This document shows, in pieces, positions 1-4,489 of a DNA stretch of 6,461 nucleotides. Every line of letters begins with the position of its first letter. Position 1 is the stretch's first letter. The translations under genes and the position numbers were made by a program. Under the pieces are notes generated by a model that worked only from the letters and a program-made list of their open reading frames with translations, searched no databases and was not told the origin of the DNA. Source of the stretch: Clostridiales bacterium (lineage in GTDB: Bacteria; Bacillota; Clostridia; Oscillospirales; Butyricicoccaceae); assembly GCA_004555915.1 (NCBI GenBank), contig SFJM01000069.1, positions 1-6,461 of the forward strand, given 5' to 3'.

Positions 1-1
1 C

Positions 2-745
2 AATTACAAGCACAAGGATTTTCCGCTGCTGAGCGAGAAATCGCACTTCACCGATGATACGGTCATGACCGTTGCGGTGGCACGGGGATTGATTGCAGGT
101 AAGGGCATCCCGGAGAGAACATTTGAAGAAACAAAGAGCGAGATGCGCATTTGGGGAGAAACATACCCTCATGCCGGTTACGGCGGGATGTTCCGCCGGT
201 GGCTGCACGCAGAAAATCCGAAGCCCTATGGTAGTTTCGGCAACGGCTCGGCTATGCGGGCGTCAGCAGCGGGCTGGCTGTTCGATACGCTGGACAAAAC
301 GCTGGAAATGGCAAAAGTGACCGCCGAAGTCACCCACAACCACCCGGAGGGCATCAAAGGCGCGCAGGCCACGGCGGCAGTGATTTTTCTGGCCCGTACC
401 GGCCACAGCAAGCCGGAAATCAAACAATATGTGGAGCAGACCTTCGGTTATGACCTGAACCGTACCTGCGATGAAATTCGGCCGACCTATCATCATGTGG
501 AGACCTGTCAGCAGACCGTTCCGGAGGCTATCATCGCCTTTTTGGAAAGCAATAGCTTTGAAGATGCGCTCCGCAATGCGGTCTCCCTCGGCGGCGACAG
601 CGACACCCTTGCCTGCATCACCGGCGGCATTGCCGAAGCTTTTTACGGGATGCCGCAGGAACTGCGGGACGAGACTTTGAAACGTCTGCCGGAGGATATC
701 CGGGAAGGATATGAGCTGTTTCGGTGGAACATCGGCCAGAGATAA
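2..745 (+). CDS. ADP-ribosylglycohydrolase family protein (5' end outside window)
   Basis: The frame is open from base 2 and ends at TAA 743-745, giving 247 visible residues. Family members usually begin with a short GAIxGDxxGS segment, so roughly 20 residues are probably missing upstream. The first in-window ATG (65) lies inside the conserved metal-binding motif FTDDTVMT (residues 16-23 of the fragment) and cannot be the real start. Further family motifs are GNGSAMR (80-86), THNHPEG (about 111-117) and GGDSDTLACITGG (197-209). The acidic residues of the first and last motifs bind the two Mg2+ ions in this fold. The family (DraG/ARH type) cleaves ADP-ribose from proteins or small molecules in the cytoplasm. 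The natural substrate cannot be told from sequence. No ADP-ribosyltransferase partner is visible. A strong terminator follows 11 bases after the stop, so the transcript should end here. Confidence 0.93.
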   Translation, partial: NYKHKDFPLLSEKSHFTDDTVMTVAVARGLIAGKGIPERTFEETKSEMRIWGETYPHAGYGGMFRRWLHAENPKPYGSFGNGSAMRASAAGWLFDTLDKTLEMAKVTAEVTHNHPEGIKGAQATAAVIFLARTGHSKPEIKQYVEQTFGYDLNRTCDEIRPTYHHVETCQQTVPEAIIAFLESNSFEDALRNAVSLGGDSDTLACITGGIAEAFYGMPQELRDETLKRLPEDIREGYELFRWNIGQR

Positions 746-756
746 GACATTCGGAG

Positions 757-812
757 AACCAAGGAGCAGATACAACACACTCGTGATGTGAAGTATCTGC
801 TCCTTGGTTTTT
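757..812 (+). terminator. Intrinsic terminator after the ADP-ribosylglycohydrolase gene
   Basis: A perfect 17-bp inverted repeat (arms 757-773 and 793-809) is followed by a T tract (808-812). Inside the 19-base loop a second short stem forms, CACA 776-779 with TGTG 787-790, separated from the main stem by a 2x2 AA/AA internal loop. The arms are mixed in composition rather than pure GC. The left arm begins 11 bases after the stop codon, as expected for a terminator of that gene. Confidence 0.9.
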
Positions 813-835
813 AATAAGACTCGATGAAGGGCGTC

Positions 836-864
836 TTGCATCGGCCTGAAAAATCCGATATACT
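836..864 (+). promoter_or_regulatory. Sigma-A-type promoter for purine nucleoside phosphorylase
   Basis: A -10 box TATACT (859-864, 5 of 6 to consensus) lies 17 bases after TTGCAT (836-841, a weak -35 with TTG conserved). Transcription would begin near 871, leaving a leader of about 40 bases before the ATG at 911. The site lies downstream of the preceding terminator, so the gene is probably transcribed on its own. The -10 box is embedded in the left arm of the palindrome at 849-890. Confidence 0.6.
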
Positions 865-890
865 GAACCCAGAGAGTATATCGAATTTTT
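849..890 (+). repeat. Imperfect palindrome over the -10 region (candidate operator or attenuator)
   Basis: Arms 849-864 and 875-890 pair at 15 of 16 positions. There is an uninterrupted 9-bp core, CGATATACT (856-864) with AGTATATCG (875-883), then one mismatch and a 6-bp A/T outer part. The centre is a 10-base spacer, GAACCCAGAG. The left arm contains the proposed -10 box and the right arm runs into six Ts (886-891), directly before the ribosome binding site. It could be a repressor site or, in read-through RNA, a weak terminator-like hairpin. The sequence alone does not decide between these. Confidence 0.55.
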
Positions 891-910
891 TGGGAAAAGG
901 AGAGAACGGT

Positions 911-1735
911 ATGGAACATCTTTATGAAAAGGCACTGGAAAGTGCGGAATATATCAAGACGCACACGAAAAAGCGCCCGAAGATCGCGGTGGTGCTGGGC
1001 TCCGGCCTTGGCAAGCTGACCGCGGACTTTACGGACACGGAAGAACTGTCCTACAAGAATATCCCCAACTTCCCGGTATCCACGGTGGCAGGACACAAAG
1101 GTGCATTGTTGGCTGGCAAGCTGGGGGACACGGAAGTCTACGCTATGGAAGGTCGCTTCCATTTCTATGAGGGCTACTCCATGAAGGAAGTCTGCTACCC
1201 GTTCTATGTGTTCAAGCTGTTGGGCGTGGAAAAGGTGGTGTTGACCAACGCCTGCGGCGGCATCAACCGGGAGTTTGCGCCGGGCACCCTGATGCTCATT
1301 ACCGACTTCATCAACATGATGGGCACGAACCCCCTTATTGGCCCCAACGATGAGCGCTTCGGCCCCCGCTTCCCGGACATGACCGAACCTTACAGTCTGG
1401 AACTGCGGAACCTTGCCAAGCAGACCGCCGATGAACTGGGCATTGCCTACAAGGAGGGCGTTTACATGGGCTTTATGGGCCCTTGCTATGAAACGGCGGC
1501 TGAAATTCGCGCCTTTGCGGGGATGGGAGCCGATGCCGTGGGCATGAGCACCGTGCCGGAAACCATGGTCTGCAACTACATGGGCATGAAGGTACTGGCC
1601 GTCAGCTGCATCACTAACATGGCCACCGGCATCCAGACGGTCAAGCATAGCCACGCCCGCGTGCTGGAGATCGCAAATCAGGCAGGCGATACCCTGTGCC
1701 GATGGCTGGGTGCGGTGATTCAGAGAATGGAGTAA
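911..1735 (+). CDS. punA: Purine nucleoside phosphorylase (trimeric, inosine/guanosine type)
   Basis: The 274-residue protein matches the usual length of the trimeric PNP family. It catalyses reversible phosphorolysis of purine nucleosides to free base plus (deoxy)ribose-1-phosphate in the cytoplasm. Visible motifs are the phosphate-binding VVLGSGLG loop (27-34), GHKG (61-64), GRFHFYEGYS (81-90), TNACGGIN (112-119), GPCYETAAEIR (190-200), VGMSTVPE (210-217) and ITNMATGI (234-241). E194 and N236 correspond to the pair that recognises 6-oxopurines in human PNP (E201 and N243), so inosine/guanosine preference is inferred. The frame stays open upstream to an ATG at 824, but the ATG at 911 is chosen. 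It has an AGGAG site (898-902) 8 bases upstream, and residue 1 then sits at the usual distance from the GSGLG loop. Adenine deaminase, another salvage enzyme, lies about 2.8 kb downstream in its own unit. Confidence 0.95.
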   Translation: MEHLYEKALESAEYIKTHTKKRPKIAVVLGSGLGKLTADFTDTEELSYKNIPNFPVSTVAGHKGALLAGKLGDTEVYAMEGRFHFYEGYSMKEVCYPFYVFKLLGVEKVVLTNACGGINREFAPGTLMLITDFINMMGTNPLIGPNDERFGPRFPDMTEPYSLELRNLAKQTADELGIAYKEGVYMGFMGPCYETAAEIRAFAGMGADAVGMSTVPETMVCNYMGMKVLAVSCITNMATGIQTVKHSHARVLEIANQAGDTLCRWLGAVIQRME

Positions 1736-1763
1736 AAAAGATCGATCAAAATTTCCGAGCATC

Positions 1764-1793
1764 GCTACGGACGGCAGAGGAACGCCCCGTAGC
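1764..1793. repeat. Strong inverted repeat without a T tract
   Basis: GCTACGG (1764-1770) and CCGTAGC (1787-1793) form a perfect 7-bp inverted repeat. Inside it GGC (1773-1775) can pair with GCC (1784-1786), separated from the outer stem only by a 2-base bulge, giving 10 bp in total around an 8-base loop. No run of Ts follows on either strand, so it is not a standard intrinsic terminator. It lies 28 bases after the phosphorylase stop and ends at the point where the cysteine-rich gene remnant begins. Confidence 0.5.
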
Positions 1794-1924
1794 TGGTACA
1801 GGCAGTCAAGGAAAAACGCGGTGCGACCATCTGCAAAGACCTGAAGGGCATCAAGGCCGATACGGTGCTGTGCCCCTGCCCGGAGTGCGTCCGCAATGCA
1901 GTGCTGGCCTTGGGTGCTGGATGA
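1793..1924 (+). pseudogene. 3' remnant of a cysteine-rich redox protein (probable C_GCAxxG_C_C family)
   Basis: Reading 1793-1924 gives 43 codons of protein-like sequence ending at TGA (1922-1924), with no start codon or ribosome binding site. The stretch contains GATICKDLKGI (fragment residues 10-20) followed by a CPCPECVRNAV segment (27-37). The spacing GATxC...LxG...CxxC...A resembles the C-terminal end of C_GCAxxG_C_C proteins, which carry conserved cysteines and are thought to bind metal or act in redox. The match is from memory of the family and is not certain. An in-frame TAG (1790-1792) lies immediately upstream. Before it the frame is open back to the phosphorylase stop, but that part does not look like the family. 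The N-terminal region with the GCAxxG motif is absent. I read this as a decayed gene whose 5' part was lost, probably by deletion next to the phosphorylase gene. Bases 1925-2000 hold nothing recognisable. Confidence 0.5.
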
Positions 1925-2002
1925 GCAGTCGAAAATATGAAACAGGCATGCAGAAAACAACCCTTCTGATCACTATTTGCTGAAAAATTGCTGCGAAAAG
2001 TA

Positions 2003-2037
2003 ATATACCTATTGACATGGTATGTAAATGGGTATAT
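2003..2037. promoter_or_regulatory. 35-bp dyad centred between the -35 and -10 boxes (candidate operator)
   Basis: The segment is symmetric about base 2020. ATATACC (2003-2009) pairs with GGTATAT (2031-2037), ATT (2011-2013) with AAT (2027-2029), and ACAT (2015-2018) with ATGT (2022-2025). That is 14 of 17 positions, and two of the three mismatches are G/T. The centre falls in the promoter spacer, so a dimeric repressor bound here would block RNA polymerase. No regulator gene is encoded nearby, so the cognate protein is unknown. Confidence 0.6.
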
Positions 2038-2040
2038 GAT
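2012..2040 (+). promoter_or_regulatory. Near-consensus sigma-A promoter of the CMD/cysK operon
   Basis: A perfect -35 TTGACA (2012-2017) is separated by 17 bases from the -10 box TATGAT (2035-2040, 5 of 6 to consensus). Transcription would begin near 2047, about 38 bases before the ATG at 2085. This is among the best promoters in the window, and unregulated it should be strong. The dyad at 2003-2037 covers both boxes, which suggests repression. Confidence 0.85.
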
Positions 2041-2084
2041 ACAGGCAATTCATCGAACAAAAAAGTGAAAGGAAGGGTTTTGTT

Positions 2085-2594
2085 ATGCCCAGAATCAGCG
2101 AAATCAATCCGGAAACTGCACCGGAAGCGATCCAGAAAATCATTGCAGACCATCTGGCGGACGGCCACGCTCTGACCGCAGAAAAGCGCACATTGCTCCA
2201 CAATGCAGCGGCATTCAATGCTGTGGAGGCCGGTTCTTATGCGCTGGATGATGAACTGCAGCGGCTCATCGGCAAGCGTGCAGCCGATTTTTACGAATAT
2301 GCTATTTCCCAGAAAAACGGCTGCCTTGTGTGCAGCATTTACTTCCAGAATCTGCTCAAGAAAAACGGCATCGACTTTGAGAATTTTGCATTCACTCCCA
2401 AAGAGGAGATCCTGATCGAATACGGTCAGGCCATTGCAGAGGACCCCAAGCATGTGCCGGAAGAGCTGTTTGCAAAGCTGAAGGCAAACTTTACGGAGGA
2501 AGAGATCGTGGTCATCACGGCGATGGGCGTGATGATGATCGCCAACAACTACTTTAACGACATTCTGGATGTGACGCCGGACAAGCTGGTTTGA
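2085..2594 (+). CDS. Carboxymuconolactone decarboxylase / AhpD-like family protein
   Basis: The 169-residue, largely helical protein contains the CMD/AhpD-type segment YEYAISQKNGCLVCSIYF (residues 70-87), with a CxxC pair at C80 and C83 and a glutamate (E71) just before it. AhpD proteins use CxxC plus a downstream histidine (CxxCxxxH) for thiol-dependent peroxide reduction. Here that histidine position is F87, so classical AhpD chemistry is doubtful while disulfide or thiol exchange remains possible. The many CMD-fold proteins have varied and often unknown roles, and carboxymuconolactone decarboxylation itself is not implied. The start at 2085 is supported by an AAGGAAGGG site (2069-2077) 7 bases upstream and by the strong promoter. 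The gene ends 24 bases before the cysteine synthase gene, with only that gene's binding site between them, so the two are co-transcribed. The operon suggests a sulfur or thiol-redox role, which is inference. Confidence 0.85.
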   Translation: MPRISEINPETAPEAIQKIIADHLADGHALTAEKRTLLHNAAAFNAVEAGSYALDDELQRLIGKRAADFYEYAISQKNGCLVCSIYFQNLLKKNGIDFENFAFTPKEEILIEYGQAIAEDPKHVPEELFAKLKANFTEEEIVVITAMGVMMIANNYFNDILDVTPDKLV

Positions 2595-2618
2595 GCCGAA
2601 AATCGGGAGGGGAGAGCA

Positions 2619-3607
2619 ATGGCAGGACTGGTGCATTCCATCGAGGAACTGGTGGGGCGCACCCCGCTGATGGAGCTGGACCGCTTTGAGCGGCAGCAGC
2701 AGTGCGGGGCGCACCTGCTGGCAAAGCTGGAGTTCTTCAACCCAACCGGCAGTGTGAAAGACCGGGCTGCGCTTTCCATGCTCAATGCTGCGGAAGAAGC
2801 CGGACTGCTGAAACCCGGCGGTACCATCGTGGAGCAGACCAGCGGCAACACCGGCATCGGTCTGGCCGCGTTTGCAACAGAGCGTGGGTACAAACTGGAT
2901 ATTTTTCTGGAGCGGGGTGCCTCGCTGGAGCGGCGGCTGATGCTGCTGGCCTACGGGGCACGGCTTCTGGATTACAAAGATGCCACCGGGGAGCGTCCGG
3001 AGACGAAGCGCACCCACCCCTGGCAGGAGCCAGAGCGGGAGGCGACGCTGGATGAGATCGCAGCCTACTGCCGCCGCACCGGAGCTTACTTTAACAATCA
3101 AGCGGCAAACTCGGCGAACCCCGAGGCGCATTACCGCACCACTGGGCCGGAGATCTGGCAGGATACAGTGTGGATATTCTGGTTTGCATGGCGGGCACCG
3201 GCGGCACGGGTTTTGGCACAGCAAGTTATCTGCGCAGCCGCAACCCGAATCTGCAAGTGGTTCTGGTGCAGCCCCATCCGGACTCCCGCCTGACCCCGGA
3301 GCACCCGGATGCGCAGATCATAGATGGCGTTTTGCCGGCGTATGATGTGCCGGAAAGCGCACTTTCCGACTATCTGCGGCCAGACTGGAGCGATGCGTGC
3401 ATCAATGTCCGCACCGAGGAAGCCTACGAAACGGCCCATGAGGTGCTGCGGGCGGAAGGACTGTTTCTGGGCACATCGGCAGCAGCGGCTTTGCACGCAG
3501 CGGTGCAGGTGGGCCGCAGACCGGAGAATCAGGAAAAGAACATCGTGGTCATCGTCCCGGACAACGGCATGAAATATCTGTCTACGCCGATGTACCGGCA
3601 GAAATGA
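2619..3607 (+). pseudogene. cysK: Cysteine synthase (O-acetylserine sulfhydrylase), frameshifted
   Basis: Two adjacent frames together make a full fold-type II PLP cysteine synthase of about 329 residues. The first (from ATG 2619, with GGAGG 8 bases upstream) carries the PLP-lysine motif NPTGSVKDR (K47), the substrate loop TSGNTG (74-79) and the ERR-LLAYGA region (104-114). It matches the family up to GPEIWQDT (183, bases 3165-3167), then runs on nonsensically to a stop at 3291-3293. The family match resumes in another frame from GTG 3170 with VDILV, the phosphate-binding GTGGTGFG, LGTSAAA and VPDNGMKYLST, ending at TGA 3605-3607. Loss of one base near 3168 explains the break, since the ancestral text was probably D-T-G-V-D. 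If real, the enzyme is inactive, because the second half carries the PLP phosphate-binding loop. Both halves are otherwise well preserved, so the lesion is recent or is a sequencing error. The usual PxSG serine near the C-terminus is asparagine here. The enzyme would make cysteine from O-acetylserine and sulfide. Confidence 0.85.
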
Positions 3608-3656
3608 TAAAAACACGATGATACGACTGAATTTTGAAAAGATTGCATAGGATTTT

Positions 3657-3677
3657 ATAAAAGTATTATTCTTTTAT
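3657..3677. repeat. AT-rich inverted repeat upstream of the hsp20 promoter
   Basis: ATAAAAG (3657-3663) and CTTTTAT (3671-3677) form a perfect 7-bp inverted repeat around a 7-base spacer. It lies 50 bases after the cysteine synthase stop and just upstream of the CIRCE-like element. It could be a weak terminator, an AT-rich promoter-upstream region or an operator. No better terminator for the preceding operon is visible. Confidence 0.3.
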
Positions 3678-3682
3678 GAATT

Positions 3683-3709
3683 TTAGCACTCTTCTATTGA
3701 CACTGCTAA
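3683..3709 (+). promoter_or_regulatory. CIRCE-like operator (HrcA binding site), degenerate right arm
   Basis: The left arm TTAGCACTC (3683-3691) is a perfect match to the CIRCE half-site. After exactly 9 bases comes CACTGCTAA (3701-3709), which matches the right-arm consensus GAGTGCTAA at 7 of 9 positions. The correct 9-base spacing and the location just upstream of a heat-shock gene support HrcA control. The right arm overlaps the -35 box. A further GTGCTA half-site occurs at 3716-3721. Confidence 0.75.
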
Positions 3710-3725
3710 TGAACGGTGCTATAAC
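3697..3725 (+). promoter_or_regulatory. Sigma-A promoter of hsp20
   Basis: A perfect -35 TTGACA (3697-3702), a 17-base spacer and the -10 box TATAAC (3720-3725, 5 of 6) give a strong vegetative promoter overlapping the CIRCE-like operator. The predicted start is near 3732, which gives a leader of about 113 bases. That is long for this window, where other leaders are about 40 bases. Confidence 0.85.
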
Positions 3726-3753
3726 AGTGGCGTGCTCAGGAGGAAGGGCAAAA

Positions 3754-3839
3754 GGAGAACCGCAAGGCTCCCCGGAAAGCCTTTCCGAGTGGACGCTTCA
3801 GATTTTTTGCCCCGACCCGAACGCCGGGATTGGAGGAAT
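3754..3839 (+). promoter_or_regulatory. Structured hsp20 leader, candidate fourU-like RNA thermometer
   Basis: Three successive hairpins can be drawn. Hairpin I spans 3754-3771: GGAG with CTCC and CC with GG, closed by a GCAA (GNRA) tetraloop, with a 2-base bulge. Hairpin II spans 3773-3787: CGGAAA and TTTCCG around GCC. Hairpin III spans 3802-3839: A plus six Ts (3802-3808) face GGAGGAAT (3833-3839) with A-U and G-U pairs only, and an inner GC stem (CCCG with CGGG 3825-3828) closes it. Hairpin III would hide the ribosome binding site (3832-3836) of hsp20 by weak pairs, as fourU and ROSE thermometers do. This is a hand fold and needs an energy calculation. Confidence 0.4.
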
Positions 3840-3844
3840 GATTT

Positions 3845-4309
3845 ATGCTTATGCCGACTGTTTTCCATGAAAACCTGTTCGATGATTTCTTCGATCCGTT
3901 CTGGAATGACGCTGCACTGGAACGTGCTATGAACCGTGAGGCTCGTGGCGCCTTTGGTAAGCGTGGTGCAAACATGATGAAGACCGATGTCAAACAGACG
4001 GACAACGGCTACGAAGTAGCGGTTGATCTGCCGGGCTGCAAGAAGGAAGACGTTCAGATGGATCTGAACGACGGCTACCTGACCATTCAGGCAGTGCGCA
4101 GCCACAGCAACGACGAAAAGGATCAGAAGGGCCGCTATCTGCGGCGCGAATCCTTCTCCGGCACCTGCGCGCGCAGTTTCTACGTGGGCGATGTGAAGAA
4201 GGAAGACATCCACGCAAAGTTCGAGGATGGTGTCCTGCGCATCGAGCTGCCTGCTCCTCAGCAGACGAAGGCTTTGCCTGAGAACCCGAATCTGATTGCA
4301 ATCGAGTAA
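3845..4309 (+). CDS. hsp20: Hsp20-family small heat-shock protein
   Basis: The 154-residue protein is a cytoplasmic ATP-independent holdase that keeps unfolding proteins soluble. Its N-terminal region (1-45) is rich in aromatic residues, with an LFDDFFDPFW segment at 11-20, as is usual for substrate-binding arms. The alpha-crystallin domain runs from about 46 to 137, including DVKQTDNGYEVAVDLPGCKKEDV and the signature AKFEDGVLRIELP (124-136). The C-terminus ends LIAIE, giving the I-x-I anchor used in oligomer assembly. Two cysteines are present, C65 and C108. ATG 3845 is preferred over ATG 3851 because the TGGAGG site (3831-3836) is 8 bases from the first and 14 from the second. Expression is probably controlled by HrcA at the CIRCE-like site and perhaps by leader structure. 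The gene is monocistronic, closed by the terminator at 4348-4389. Confidence 0.95.
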   Translation: MLMPTVFHENLFDDFFDPFWNDAALERAMNREARGAFGKRGANMMKTDVKQTDNGYEVAVDLPGCKKEDVQMDLNDGYLTIQAVRSHSNDEKDQKGRYLRRESFSGTCARSFYVGDVKKEDIHAKFEDGVLRIELPAPQQTKALPENPNLIAIE

Positions 4310-4347
4310 AACGCCGGTCGTGTGCGCCAAAGCACAACGCACATAAG

Positions 4348-4389
4348 ATGCCCCCGGAGAGCCGCAACAAGCCCTCCGGGGGCATTTTT
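4348..4389 (+). terminator. Intrinsic terminator after hsp20
   Basis: A perfect 12-bp GC-rich stem, ATGCCCCCGGAG (4348-4359) with CTCCGGGGGCAT (4374-4385), surrounds a 14-base loop and is followed by five Ts (4385-4389). A smaller 6-bp hairpin (TGTGCG 4321-4326 with CGCACA 4338-4343) lies between the hsp20 stop and this terminator. Confidence 0.93.
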
Positions 4390-4402
4390 GTTTCCCGACA
4401 TC

Positions 4403-4431
4403 TTTTCCGCAGCGGCAAGGCGTGGTAGAAT
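4403..4431 (+). promoter_or_regulatory. Probable extended -10 promoter of adenine deaminase
   Basis: TAGAAT (4426-4431) is preceded by TGG (4423-4425), giving an extended -10 pattern (TGnTAnAAT-like). The best -35 at 17 bases is TTTTCC (4403-4408), a poor match at 3 of 6. Transcription would start near 4438, leaving a leader of about 52 bases. No purine-riboswitch structure is apparent in this short leader. Confidence 0.45.
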
Positions 4432-4489
4432 AAGGGCAGAACCAATCCACAGGTGAGAAAATCGAACTTCAGAGAGAGGAGATGCTTCT

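Noticed and set aside
824..910. An upstream in-frame ATG (824) as the start of PNP
   Set aside because: It lies before the -10 box, has no binding site and adds 29 residues not expected in the family. ATG 911 has a well-spaced AGGAG.
263..1960. A 565-codon open frame on the minus strand, antisense to the glycohydrolase and PNP genes
   Set aside because: It crosses two convincing + strand genes and the terminator between them, has no binding site, and its translation shows no family motif. It is a codon-bias shadow of GC-rich third positions.
2012..2040. MerR-type regulated promoter at the CMD operon
   Set aside because: The dyad does lie between the boxes, but MerR promoters have 19-20 base spacers. 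This one has the normal 17, so a blocking repressor fits better.
3162..3176. Programmed ribosomal frameshifting in cysteine synthase
   Set aside because: There is no slippery heptamer or obvious downstream stimulatory structure, and the family is not known for recoding. Mutation or sequencing error is simpler.
1851..3224. A 457-codon minus-strand open frame across the CMD and cysteine synthase genes
   Set aside because: It lies antisense to well-supported genes and their promoter, and has no recognisable domain.
3738..3755. AGGAGG and AAAGGAG in the hsp20 leader as ribosome binding sites for a leader peptide
   Set aside because: No ATG, GTG or TTG follows at a workable distance. The purine tract is more likely part of the leader structure.
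3676..3870. A 64-codon + strand frame with a hydrophobic start resembling a lipoprotein leader
   Set aside because: It overlaps the CIRCE-like element, the promoter and the start of hsp20. It has no ribosome binding site, and its start lies upstream of the predicted transcription start.
4390..4489. Purine riboswitch before adenine deaminase
   Set aside because: The interval is only 100 bases, and I see neither the conserved aptamer core sequences nor a terminator/antiterminator pair.
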